A model generated the notes under the pieces. That model was not told where the DNA came from. It made no database searches and was given only the letters and a program-made list of their open reading frames with translations. DNA of 17,785 nucleotides. Source: an uncultured Bacteroidales bacterium. Lineage in GTDB: Bacteria > Bacteroidota > Bacteroidia > Bacteroidales > P3. The position numbers and the translations under genes were made by a program. This document shows positions 1-7,664 of this stretch, one piece after another. The stretch spans positions 1 to 17,785 of the forward strand of contig CAMWVZ010000009.1 of assembly GCA_947177845.1 (NCBI GenBank), in the 5' to 3' direction. Positions within the stretch are counted from its first letter, which is position 1. Each line of letters begins with the position of its first letter.

Positions 1-81
1 ATCAAAGACTTTGTCATCCATTATTTCCACTTCGATAAAATCGGTTTTCTACGATATATAGAAAAACTTCGATGGCTATGA
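1..81 (+). CDS. 3' end of an unidentified upstream ORF (partial)
   Basis: Reading frame 1 is open from the window edge to a TGA at 79-81 and gives 26 residues ending in EKLRWL, rich in F, I, H, Y, K and R. The stop overlaps the second in-frame ATG of the next gene (78-80) as ATGA, the usual sign of translational coupling. This is what makes it more than a chance open frame. I do not recognise the family from so short a piece. A gene upstream of a lone YhcG-type nuclease could be another accessory or restriction-type gene, but nothing here shows that. A chance open frame of this length is quite possible. Confidence 0.3.
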   Translation: MKDFVIHYFHFDKIGFLRYIEKLRWL

Positions 82-1202
82 ATTTCGAATCTTTGGCCCA
101 TTGTATACAGGCCATTCAGAACGTCTTGCAACAGCAAGCCGCACATGCTGTGAACATGGCTTTAACCACGCGCAATTGGTTGATAGGGCTCTATATAGTC
201 GAATACGAACAAAATGGCGAGGACCGCGCAGCCTATGGCGAGTTTCTTTTGCAAAAACTGGAAGAGAGGCTAAACAACAAAGGAATGACCGTACGTCGAT
301 TCCGAGAGTATCGACGTCTGTATCAGATTTATCCACAGTTTGGACAACCCATAGCCCGTTATCTTTCCCATCATGATGCAATTCGGCGGTTGCCGACCGC
401 CGAATTCCTCAACGGACCCAAACGGCGGTTACCGACCGCCGAATCGAAAGGCAACGCCACAATGGGAAACGGGAACATCCCGCAGATACCGGCAGACCGA
501 TTGTTTCGCCAATTGCCGTGTACCCACCTTATCAAACTTTCGACTATAAATGACCCTTTGAAGAGGACGTTCTATGAGATTGAAGCACTACGTGGCTGTT
601 GGTCGGTGAAAGATCTCGACAGACATATCGCATCTCTCTATTTCGAACGTTCGGGATTGTCGCGAAACAAGGAGGCCTTGGAGGCCATTATCAACAACGA
701 GTCTTATACATTGACGCCCAAAGATGTCATTAAAACACCTTTAACCTTGGAGTTTTTAGGATTGGAACAACAAACTGTCGTACGAGAGAACGATTTGGAG
801 CAGGCTATTCTTGACAACATTCAATCTTTCTTGATCGAAATGGGACAAGGTTTTTGCTTTGAAGCAAGACAAAAACGCATCTTAGTGGATGAGGATTATT
901 TTAACATTGACCTTGTGTTTTACCACAGGATTTTAAAATGCCATATTATCGTTGAACTGAAAGCCGACCGTTTCAGACACGAATATGCCTCTCAATTGAA
1001 CCTCTATCTCAATTACTACAAAACCGAAGTCATGCAACCCGATGACAATCCTCCTATCGGTCTGCTGCTATGTACCGATCATGGTGAAACTATTGTGAAA
1101 TATGCCACCGCAGGAATGGATAAGAACCTTTTTGTGAGAAAATATATGGTACGGCTTCCGTCTGTGGAGGAAATAAAAGAATATATCTCCAAAAACATCT
1201 AA
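72..1202 (+). CDS. YhcG/DUF1016 family PD-(D/E)XK nuclease
   Basis: Putative DNA nuclease of the YhcG (DUF1016) family, 376 residues. Members are accessory proteins thought to act on DNA; the substrate is unknown. Two parts are visible: an N-terminal helical domain (about 5-100, with TTRNWLIGLYIVEYEQNG and GMTVRRFREYRRLY) and a C-terminal nuclease domain (about 145-376). The nuclease core is FNIDLVFY with D280, then VELKA with E295 and K297, the D...ExK signature. The joint between domains (105-124) holds two copies of RRLPTAE encoded by palindromic DNA. The start at 72 follows the longest frame; the ATG at 78 is an equally good choice because it forms ATGA with the upstream stop. Base composition is visibly AT-richer than every other gene here, with many A/T-ending codons, which suggests horizontal acquisition. 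Family call is firm; biological role is not. Confidence 0.88.
   Translation: MAMNFESLAHCIQAIQNVLQQQAAHAVNMALTTRNWLIGLYIVEYEQNGEDRAAYGEFLLQKLEERLNNKGMTVRRFREYRRLYQIYPQFGQPIARYLSHHDAIRRLPTAEFLNGPKRRLPTAESKGNATMGNGNIPQIPADRLFRQLPCTHLIKLSTINDPLKRTFYEIEALRGCWSVKDLDRHIASLYFERSGLSRNKEALEAIINNESYTLTPKDVIKTPLTLEFLGLEQQTVVRENDLEQAILDNIQSFLIEMGQGFCFEARQKRILVDEDYFNIDLVFYHRILKCHIIVELKADRFRHEYASQLNLYLNYYKTEVMQPDDNPPIGLLLCTDHGETIVKYATAGMDKNLFVRKYMVRLPSVEEIKEYISKNI
380..441. repeat. Two tandem in-frame palindromic repeats inside the DUF1016 gene
   Basis: Copy 1 (380-406) is a perfect 11-bp inverted repeat (AATTCGGCGGT / ACCGCCGAATT) around the 5-nt loop TGCCG. Copy 2 (423-441) has a 7-bp stem (CGGCGGT / ACCGCCG) around TACCG... 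read as a 5-nt loop TTACCG minus its paired first base. The common units start 39 nt apart (384 and 423), a multiple of three, so both encode RRLPTAE (residues 105-111 and 118-124). They sit exactly between the two protein domains, where extra residues would be tolerated. In RNA each would form a stable hairpin. They look like a small insertion that was then duplicated. Confidence 0.75.
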
Positions 1203-1249
1203 TTTGAATATGGATGCGCAACCGCAATACCATTGGATACAAATCGCGG

Positions 1250-1281
1250 GAGCCAACTGCAAACAAGTTTGCAGTTGGCTC
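1250..1281. terminator. Perfect 15-bp inverted repeat, probable transcription terminator
   Basis: GAGCCAACTGCAAAC (1250-1264) is the exact reverse complement of GTTTGCAGTTGGCTC (1267-1281), with only AA between. It lies 48 nt after the DUF1016 stop, in the gap before ridA. A strong hairpin here would fit termination of the accessory gene. There is no clean T-run after it (the first Ts are at 1292-1295), so it is not a textbook intrinsic terminator. A protein-binding operator is the alternative, because the right arm overlaps the probable -33 element of ridA. Confidence 0.6.
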
Positions 1282-1305
1282 GGCTCTCAACTTTTCGTAT
1301 CTTTG
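1274..1305 (+). promoter_or_regulatory. Probable Bacteroidota-type promoter for ridA-meaB
   Basis: TATCTTTG (1298-1305) matches the TAnnTTTG -7 consensus of Bacteroidota sigma-ABfr promoters exactly. GTTG (1274-1277) lies 20 bp upstream as a -33 element close to TTTG. This places the transcript start roughly at 1310-1315, about 30 nt before the ridA ATG. The -33 element is inside the right arm of the inverted repeat at 1250-1281. Confidence 0.6.
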
Positions 1306-1341
1306 ACGGCTTTTGAAATTATAAAATCCAAATTATAAGTT

Positions 1342-1716
1342 ATGAAAAGAGTTATCGCCACGGTCAACGCACCTAAAGCTATCGGCCCCTACAGCCAGGC
1401 TATCGAAGCCGGCAATCTGATTTTTGTATCGGGACAGCTTCCCGTTGACCCCGCTACGGGCAAGGTAGCCGACGACATCACCTCGCAGACCGAACAATCG
1501 CTTAAAAATGTAAAGGCCATTCTTGAAGAAGCCGGCTACACCCTCGACAATGTGGTGAAATGCACCTGCTACCTCAGCTCGATGGACGATTTCAAGGCGA
1601 TGAACGAGGTTTACGCCCGCTACTTCACCAAGGACTTCCCCGCCCGCGCCGCCTTTGCCGTGCAGAAACTGCCTATGGGCGTTTTAGTTGAAATCGAGGC
1701 TATCGCGGCGAAATAA
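1342..1716 (+). CDS. ridA: RidA family 2-iminobutanoate/2-iminopropanoate deaminase
   Basis: RidA hydrolyses reactive enamine/imine intermediates (from 2-aminoacrylate and 2-aminocrotonate) released by PLP-dependent dehydratases to 2-oxoacids and ammonia, protecting PLP enzymes in the cytoplasm. The 124-residue length is typical of this trimeric chorismate-mutase-like fold. Family signatures are visible: AIGPYSQA (13-20), FVSGQLPVDPATG (28-40), the Y91-A-R-YF region, and PARAAFAV with R102, matching the catalytic arginine of the active Rid subgroup. E117 and E119 near the C-terminus fit the conserved acidic site. The ATG at 1342 follows an A/T-rich leader without a Shine-Dalgarno site, as is usual in this phylum. 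Only 2 nt separate its stop from the next start, so it is co-transcribed with the MeaB-RNase H gene. Confidence 0.95.
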   Translation: MKRVIATVNAPKAIGPYSQAIEAGNLIFVSGQLPVDPATGKVADDITSQTEQSLKNVKAILEEAGYTLDNVVKCTCYLSSMDDFKAMNEVYARYFTKDFPARAAFAVQKLPMGVLVEIEAIAAK

Positions 1717-1718
1717 GC

Positions 1719-3320
1719 ATGATCGAACGCAACACTCCCGAATCGGCTCTGAATGAAAGGCAGGGCGTGGACAAACTGCCCACGGTGAACCCCTATATCT
1801 CGGCTACCCTACATGCTCGCAAGGCGCAGAAGCCTATGAGCACGGAAGAATATGTGAAGGGCATCCGCGAAGGGAACCGCACGACATTGAGCCGCGCCAT
1901 CACGCTTATCGAGAGTACGTTACCCGAGCATCAACGGCAGGCACAGGAGATTATCGAACAATGCCTGCCCTACTCGGGCCATTCGTTCCGTTTGGGTATC
2001 ACCGGTGTGCCGGGTGCAGGCAAGAGCACCTTCATCAATACGTTGGGCCTGCACTTGGCACGCACGGGCAAGAAGCTGGCTGTGTTGGCCATAGACCCCA
2101 GCAGCGAGCGTACCAAAGGCAGTATCTTGGGCGACAAGACCCGCATGGACGAACTTGCGTGTCAGGAAAACGTCTTTATCCGTCCTTCCCCCTCGGCCGG
2201 TTCGTTGGGCGGGGTGGCCCGCAAGACCCGCGAGTCGATGATTTTGTGCGAAGCGGCGGGATTTACCCATATCATTATCGAAACCGTGGGTGTGGGACAA
2301 TCGGAAACCGAAGCCTACAACATGGTCGATTATTTCCTGCTCCTGCAGTTGGCCAACTTGGGCGACGAGCTGCAAGGCATCAAGCGGGGCATCATGGAAA
2401 TGGCCGACGGCATCGCCATCAACAAGGCCGAGGGCGATTTCCGTCCCAAAGCGCTTTTGGCGCAAACTCAACTGCGCAACGCCCTTCAATTGTTCCCTCC
2501 CACCGCATCGGGCTGGAAGCCATCTGTGGAAATCTGTTCGGCCAAAATCAACGAAGGTGTGACCGAGGTTTGGAACGTGATTGAAGAGTTTGAACGGTTC
2601 TGCAAACAGAACGGCAGTTTTGAACGCCGTCGTCGCGAACAGCTCAAGAAAGTATTGCAGAATTCATTACAAGAAAACATCTTGGCGCATTTTTTTGCGC
2701 AACCCGATACGGAAAGGAATTTGGAGGAGGCAAGGGAACAGGTTTACAATTATAAGGTGAACCCCTACACGGCCGCCCAAAAATTGGCGGAAGCGTATTT
2801 CGGAACGCTGGAAAAGGTGTCGGCAAGCCCGGAGACGCCTCCTGCGCCGCAACCCGCCGCGCCGAAACCTGCGCCGAAGTCCGCCCCCAAACCCGTCCGC
2901 GCGGACATACCGCACTTTGAACATGCCTTGGCCGTAGACGCGGCCTGCGCCGGCAATCCCGGGAAAATGGAATATCAAGGTGTGCAGGTAAACAACGGCA
3001 AAGTGATTTTTCATGCCGGACCCTTTCCCGACGCCACCAACAACATAGGAGAGTTTTTGGCGATTGTGCACGCCCTGAGTTTCCTCAACAAACACGGCCT
3101 CACGCAGACGCCCGTCTATTCCGATTCGGTAACGGGCATGGCGTGGGTGAGAAAGAAGAAGGCGAACACCAAGATAGTTCCCTCCGCCCGCAACCGCGAG
3201 TTGCTCGACATGGTGGCCCGCGCCGAAAACTGGTTGCAGACAAACCGTTATCAAAACCCTGTCTTGAAGTGGCAGACGGAAAAGTGGGGGGAGATTCCGG
3301 CGGACTTCGGCCGGAAATAG
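1719..3320 (+). CDS. meaB: MeaB-type methylmalonyl-CoA mutase chaperone GTPase fused to a type-I RNase H domain
   Basis: The N-terminal 1-362 is MeaB (ArgK), the G3E-family P-loop GTPase that protects adenosylcobalamin-dependent methylmalonyl-CoA mutase and gates its cofactor loading. Visible motifs are Walker A GVPGAGKST (96-104), LAIDPSSERTKGSILGDKTRM (123-143), RPSPSAGSLGGVARKTRE (155-172), ETVGVGQSE (188-196) and the base-recognition motif as NKAEGD (235-240), with E instead of the usual D. A Pro/Ala/Lys linker (about 368-393) leads to an RNase H-fold domain (402-533) with acidic residues D407 (AVDAAC), E445 (NIGEFLA), D469 (YSDS) and D529 (ADFGRK), matching the DEDD set of RNase HI. It is one uninterrupted frame with no sign of a frameshift. 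Stand-alone MeaB is about 320-370 residues, so the extra 170 are a real addition. The N-terminus with TVNPY resembles related Bacteroidales MeaB, which supports the start. Both halves look catalytically intact; the fusion's purpose is unknown. Confidence 0.92.
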   Translation: MIERNTPESALNERQGVDKLPTVNPYISATLHARKAQKPMSTEEYVKGIREGNRTTLSRAITLIESTLPEHQRQAQEIIEQCLPYSGHSFRLGITGVPGAGKSTFINTLGLHLARTGKKLAVLAIDPSSERTKGSILGDKTRMDELACQENVFIRPSPSAGSLGGVARKTRESMILCEAAGFTHIIIETVGVGQSETEAYNMVDYFLLLQLANLGDELQGIKRGIMEMADGIAINKAEGDFRPKALLAQTQLRNALQLFPPTASGWKPSVEICSAKINEGVTEVWNVIEEFERFCKQNGSFERRRREQLKKVLQNSLQENILAHFFAQPDTERNLEEAREQVYNYKVNPYTAAQKLAEAYFGTLEKVSASPETPPAPQPAAPKPAPKSAPKPVRADIPHFEHALAVDAACAGNPGKMEYQGVQVNNGKVIFHAGPFPDATNNIGEFLAIVHALSFLNKHGLTQTPVYSDSVTGMAWVRKKKANTKIVPSARNRELLDMVARAENWLQTNRYQNPVLKWQTEKWGEIPADFGRK

Positions 3321-3392
3321 GCAGGACATAAAAGCGGAGAGACCCATACGAAAGACTCATAAATTTAATTATAAAAACTAACCGATAATACA

Positions 3393-6300
3393 ATGTCAAC
3401 GTATCAGCAAAACGAGTATCTTTTTGAGGTGAGCTGGGAGGTTTGCAACAAGGTAGGAGGCATCTATACCGTGGTGAGCACCAAAGTTCCCTCCATGCAG
3501 AAGCGCTTCGGCGAACACTATTTCGCCGTGGGGCCCGATGTATGGAAAGACAAAGCCAACCGCGATTTTATCGAAGACCGCGACCTGTATGCCGACTGGC
3601 GCAAATACGCCGAAAGCCAAGGCATATTTTTCCGCATAGGCCGCTGGAACACGGCCGGAAGCCCCATTGCCGTCATGGTAGACTACCGCTCGCTTATCTC
3701 GCGCAAAGACGACCTTTTGGGAGCGGCCTGGCGCGACTATAACCTCGACTCGCTTTCGGGACAGTGGGACTATATAGAACCTTTCCTCTTCGGCTACGCC
3801 GCCGGACGACTCATTCAGACTTTCTACGAATATCATGTTTTTCCGCAAGAAAAAGTATACGCGCACTTCCACGAATGGATGACCGGTGCCGGCCTCCTCT
3901 TCCTGAAGAAGAACCAGCCGCAGGTGGCCACCCTCTTCACCACCCACGCCACCGTTTTGGGACGTTGTCTGGCCGGTAACGGAATGCCCCTCTACGGCGA
4001 TCTGGACAAACTCGACCCCGACGAACTCTCCGCCCGCTTCGGCGTGCGCGCCAAATACTCGCTCGAGAAACTCTCGGCACAACACGCCGACTGCTTCACG
4101 GCCGTGAGCGAAATCACCAACCGCGAATGCCAAGCCTTTCTCGGGAAGAACATCGACGTCCTCACGCCCAACGGCTTCGACGATGCCTTTGTGCCCTCGA
4201 TGGAAGATTTTGCCGGAAAACGCAAGCAGGCCCGCGAGAAACTGCGCGAGGTTACTTCCAAACTGATAGGCGAAGAGGTGGACGACAACACAGTCTTCCT
4301 GATTAACAGCGGCCGTTATGAATTCAAAAACAAGGGCATAGACTTGTTCATCGACACGCTCGCCGCCCTCAACAAAACCCTGCCCGACGGCAAGAAGGCG
4401 GTGGCCTACCTCACCGTTCCCGCCGGCCACGGCCCCGCCCGTCAGAACCTTTCCGAGCGCGAACCCGAGCGCGATTTCGAACAGAGATTCTGCACGCACT
4501 ATCTCGACGATCCTTTCTCCGACCCCATTCTCAACCGCCTCAAGATAAGCGGCCTCAACAACGCCCCCGAAGACAAGGTGAAGGTGGTGTTCGTGCCCTG
4601 CTACTTAGACGGCGAGGACGGCGTTTTCAACCTTGCCTACTACGACCTTCTCATCGGCTTCGATATGTCGGTATTCCCCTCCTACTACGAACCGTGGGGC
4701 TACACGCCTATGGAAAGCATCGCTTTCTGCATCCCGTCGGTCACCACTTCGCTGGCAGGTTTCGGGCGTTGGGTAAAAGATCATCACCCCGCCCAAAGAA
4801 GCGTGAAAGTGATTGAACGCGACGATTATAATTCTTCGGAAGCGGTATTGGAAATGGAAACGGCCCTGCGCGACTTCATCCTGCTTTCCGACAAGGAAAA
4901 GGAAGAATACCGTGCCGACGCCTACGGTCTGTCGCGGCATTTCCTGTGGTCGCATCTGGGCGAACACTACGGAACGGCCTACGAAAAGGCCGCCGCCAAG
5001 TGGGAAGCCGAACCGTCGTTACTGAACAAATCGCTGCCGACCAGCAAGGACAAAATCGAATACGACACTTCTTCGCAACCCCAGTGGCACAAGTGCATGA
5101 TTGAGTACCGGCTTCCGAAAAAGCTGGAAAGGTTGCGCGAACTGAGCAACAACCTGTGGTGGTGCTGGGACAATCAGGCGCAGGACATGTGGGCGTATAT
5201 CGAACCCGAATTGTGGGTGGAATGCGGCCATAACCCCTTGGCATTGCTCCGTCTGCTGAGCGCGGCCCGTCTGCAGGAATTGCAGCAGGACGCCGTATTC
5301 GACAAGCTTTTGGACGAGGTTTACGCCCGCTTCACCGCCTATATCGATGAGGGCAAAAACAAAAAATCCCCCAAGGTGGCCTACTTCTGCATGGAATACG
5401 GTCTGCACGAAAGTCTCAAGATTTATTCGGGCGGTTTGGGTATTCTGGCGGGTGACTATCTGAAGGAGGCCAGCGACGCCAACGTGGATATGCTCGGCGT
5501 GGGTCTGCTCTACCGCTACGGTTATTTCGAACAGAAGATAGACGAGCACGGCTGTCAGAACGCCCGCTACGTGCCGCAGAGCTTCTCCAAGCTTCCCCTT
5601 GTGCCTGTCCGCGACGAAAACGGCATTTGGCGCACGGTGTCGGTATCGTTGCCCGGACGCGATCTTTTGGCCAAGATTTGGCGGTGCGATGTGGGGCGCG
5701 TTCCTCTTTACCTTTTGGATACCGATATCGACGAAAATATCGAAGCCGACCGTTGCGTCACCCACCAGCTCTACGGCGGGGATTGGGAAAACCGCTTCAA
5801 GCAGGAGATGCTCTTGGGTATCGGCGGCATCCGTATGCTTCGCCAACTGGACATCCACCCCGATGTGTACCACTGCAACGAGGGACACGGGGCCTTCACG
5901 CTTCTGGAACGTCTGCGCCACTATGTGAACAACGGTCTGGAATTCTGGCAGGCGCGCGAGTTGGTGCGCAATTCCTCCCTCTTCACCACCCATACGCCGG
6001 TACCGGCCGGACACGACGCCTTCGACGAAGACATCGTGCGCACGTATCTGAACGCATGGGCCGACCGTCTCAGAATTTCGTGGGAAGACTTCATGGCTTT
6101 GGGACGCATCGACAAGCATCATATCCACGACAAGTTCTCGATGAGCCATTTGGCTGTGAACCTTTCGAATGCGGTGAACGGCGTGAGCCGTATCCACGGA
6201 CGGGTGTCGCAGGAAATGTTCGCCCCGCTCTACCCGGGTTTCTACCCGCAGGAAGTGCCGGTGGGCTATGTCACCAACGGGGTGCATCTGGCCACGTGGG

Positions 6301-7610
6301 CGCACAAGGAATGGCAGGAGCTCTTCGCCAAGTATTTCGGAGACGCATTCCAAAAGGATGTGTCGGACGCTTCGGCTTGGGAAGCCGTGCAGAAGATTCC
6401 CGCAAAGGAACTTTCGGATATCCGCCACCGTCGGCGCACGGAACTCATTGATTTCGTGAAGGAGCGCATTCAGAAAGAATGGCCCGAGAGAGGCGAGAGC
6501 CCGCAAAATCTCATCAAGGCGCTCCACTGCCTGCGGCCCGATGTGCTCACTATCGGTTTCGCCCGTCGTTTCGCCACCTATAAACGGGCGCACCTGCTCT
6601 TCAAGAACCTCGGCCGTCTGAGCAAAATCGTGAACAACCCGCAGCACCCCGTGCAGTTTATCTTTTCGGGCAAGGCGCACCCCGCCGACGGTGGCGGACA
6701 GGCGCTCATCCGTCAGATTATCGAGATTTCGCAACGCGAGGAGTTTTTGGGGAAAATCGTCTTTCTCGAAAACTACAATATCGATGTGGCCAAACACATG
6801 ATTCAAGGCGTGGATGTATGGATGAACACGCCCACCCGTCTCATGGAGGCTTCGGGCACCAGCGGAGAAAAGGTTTTGATGAACGGAGGAGTGAATTTCA
6901 GCGTGTTGGACGGCTGGTGGGCGGAAGGCTACCGCAAAGGTGCCGGTTGGGCGTTGCGAGAGGAACAGACCTACGCCAATCAGACCTACGAGGATGAATT
7001 GGATGCCGAAACCATCTACACCATGCTCGAACAGGAGATTGTGCCCGCTTTCTACGAGAACGGGCAGGCCGGAAGCAACGATACGTGGTTGCAGTTCGTG
7101 CGCAACAGTTTCTCGCAGATTGCGCCGCACTACACGATGCGCCGACAGCTGAAAGATTATTATGCACAGTATTACAACTCGTTGGCGGACACCTATAAAA
7201 AACTGCGCGCCAACAATCTGGCACGTGTAACGGATTTGACCCGTTGGATGATTCACATGGCCTCGGCGTGGAACGCCATTCACGTAACCGATTACGATTG
7301 TCCCGATTCCACCAACGCCCCCTTGCAAATGGGACAGGCGGGACACTTCGGCATCACCCTCCACCTTGCCGGGCTCAATCCCGATGAAATAGGCGTGGAA
7401 GTGGTGTTCGGACACAAGGAGAACGACCAAGTGAAGGAGCTGATACGCACCGAAGACCTCAAGCTCGAGAAATTCGAGAACGGCAAGGCCACCTATGCGG
7501 CCGATTTGGTGCTCGACGGGGCGGGTGTATTCGACTATGCCTTCCGTATGTATCCGAAAAACAGCGAGTTCCCCGAACAGAACAAGTTCAGGATGAATCG
7601 CTGGTTGTAA
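3393..7610 (+). CDS. glgP: Bifunctional GT3 glycogen synthase - GT35 alpha-glucan phosphorylase fusion
   Basis: A 1405-residue cytoplasmic glycogen enzyme. Residues 1 to about 545 are a GT3 (eukaryote-type) glycogen synthase: NKVGGIYTV (19-27), HFHEW (158-162), FTTHATVLGR, GRYEFKNKG (307-315, with R308 and K314 for the sugar nucleotide) and PSYYEPWGYTPME, where E433 and E441 form the E-x7-E pair. Residues from about 568 to the end (about 837, the full size of a stand-alone phosphorylase) begin with the DUF3417 domain (LRELSNNLWWCWD) followed by the phosphorylase: YSGGLGILAGDYLK, FTTHTPVPAGHD, GFARRFATYKRA and EASGTSGEKVLMNG, with K1160 as the PLP Schiff-base lysine. The first half adds glucose to glycogen; the second removes it as glucose-1-phosphate. 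In Bacteroides these are, as I recall, separate adjacent genes. The frame is continuous. The leader (3321-3392) is A/T-rich; TAAATTTA (3360-3367) is a 7/8 match to the -7 consensus, but no -33 is clear. Confidence 0.95.
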   Translation: MSTYQQNEYLFEVSWEVCNKVGGIYTVVSTKVPSMQKRFGEHYFAVGPDVWKDKANRDFIEDRDLYADWRKYAESQGIFFRIGRWNTAGSPIAVMVDYRSLISRKDDLLGAAWRDYNLDSLSGQWDYIEPFLFGYAAGRLIQTFYEYHVFPQEKVYAHFHEWMTGAGLLFLKKNQPQVATLFTTHATVLGRCLAGNGMPLYGDLDKLDPDELSARFGVRAKYSLEKLSAQHADCFTAVSEITNRECQAFLGKNIDVLTPNGFDDAFVPSMEDFAGKRKQAREKLREVTSKLIGEEVDDNTVFLINSGRYEFKNKGIDLFIDTLAALNKTLPDGKKAVAYLTVPAGHGPARQNLSEREPERDFEQRFCTHYLDDPFSDPILNRLKISGLNNAPEDKVKVVFVPCYLDGEDGVFNLAYYDLLIGFDMSVFPSYYEPWGYTPMESIAFCIPSVTTSLAGFGRWVKDHHPAQRSVKVIERDDYNSSEAVLEMETALRDFILLSDKEKEEYRADAYGLSRHFLWSHLGEHYGTAYEKAAAKWEAEPSLLNKSLPTSKDKIEYDTSSQPQWHKCMIEYRLPKKLERLRELSNNLWWCWDNQAQDMWAYIEPELWVECGHNPLALLRLLSAARLQELQQDAVFDKLLDEVYARFTAYIDEGKNKKSPKVAYFCMEYGLHESLKIYSGGLGILAGDYLKEASDANVDMLGVGLLYRYGYFEQKIDEHGCQNARYVPQSFSKLPLVPVRDENGIWRTVSVSLPGRDLLAKIWRCDVGRVPLYLLDTDIDENIEADRCVTHQLYGGDWENRFKQEMLLGIGGIRMLRQLDIHPDVYHCNEGHGAFTLLERLRHYVNNGLEFWQARELVRNSSLFTTHTPVPAGHDAFDEDIVRTYLNAWADRLRISWEDFMALGRIDKHHIHDKFSMSHLAVNLSNAVNGVSRIHGRVSQEMFAPLYPGFYPQEVPVGYVTNGVHLATWAHKEWQELFAKYFGDAFQKDVSDASAWEAVQKIPAKELSDIRHRRRTELIDFVKERIQKEWPERGESPQNLIKALHCLRPDVLTIGFARRFATYKRAHLLFKNLGRLSKIVNNPQHPVQFIFSGKAHPADGGGQALIRQIIEISQREEFLGKIVFLENYNIDVAKHMIQGVDVWMNTPTRLMEASGTSGEKVLMNGGVNFSVLDGWWAEGYRKGAGWALREEQTYANQTYEDELDAETIYTMLEQEIVPAFYENGQAGSNDTWLQFVRNSFSQIAPHYTMRRQLKDYYAQYYNSLADTYKKLRANNLARVTDLTRWMIHMASAWNAIHVTDYDCPDSTNAPLQMGQAGHFGITLHLAGLNPDEIGVEVVFGHKENDQVKELIRTEDLKLEKFENGKATYAADLVLDGAGVFDYAFRMYPKNSEFPEQNKFRMNRWL

Positions 7611-7631
7611 TGTTATTTTTCTTTAAATTTG
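7604..7631 (+). promoter_or_regulatory. Possible promoter for the PUR/DUF3276 gene
   Basis: TAAATTTG (7624-7631) is an exact match to the TAnnTTTG -7 element, 33 nt before the ATG. The best -33 candidate, GTTG at 7604-7607, overlaps the last codons of the upstream gene and lies only 16 bp away, shorter than the usual 19-21. The -7 element is good, the -33 is weak. Confidence 0.4.
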
Positions 7632-7664
7632 CTTTCAGAAAACCCATAAAAAACTAAAACGACT

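Noticed and set aside
7217..7232. CACGTG-centred site resembling parS inside the phosphorylase coding region
   Set aside because: Only 11 of 16 positions match the parS consensus and only one half is good; a chance match in coding sequence is likely.
5019..7430. 803-codon open frame on the minus strand, antisense to the phosphorylase
   Set aside because: It lies wholly within a strongly conserved coding region on the other strand and is explained by the GC-rich third positions of that gene, which keep the antisense frame free of stops. Its translation shows no recognisable domain.
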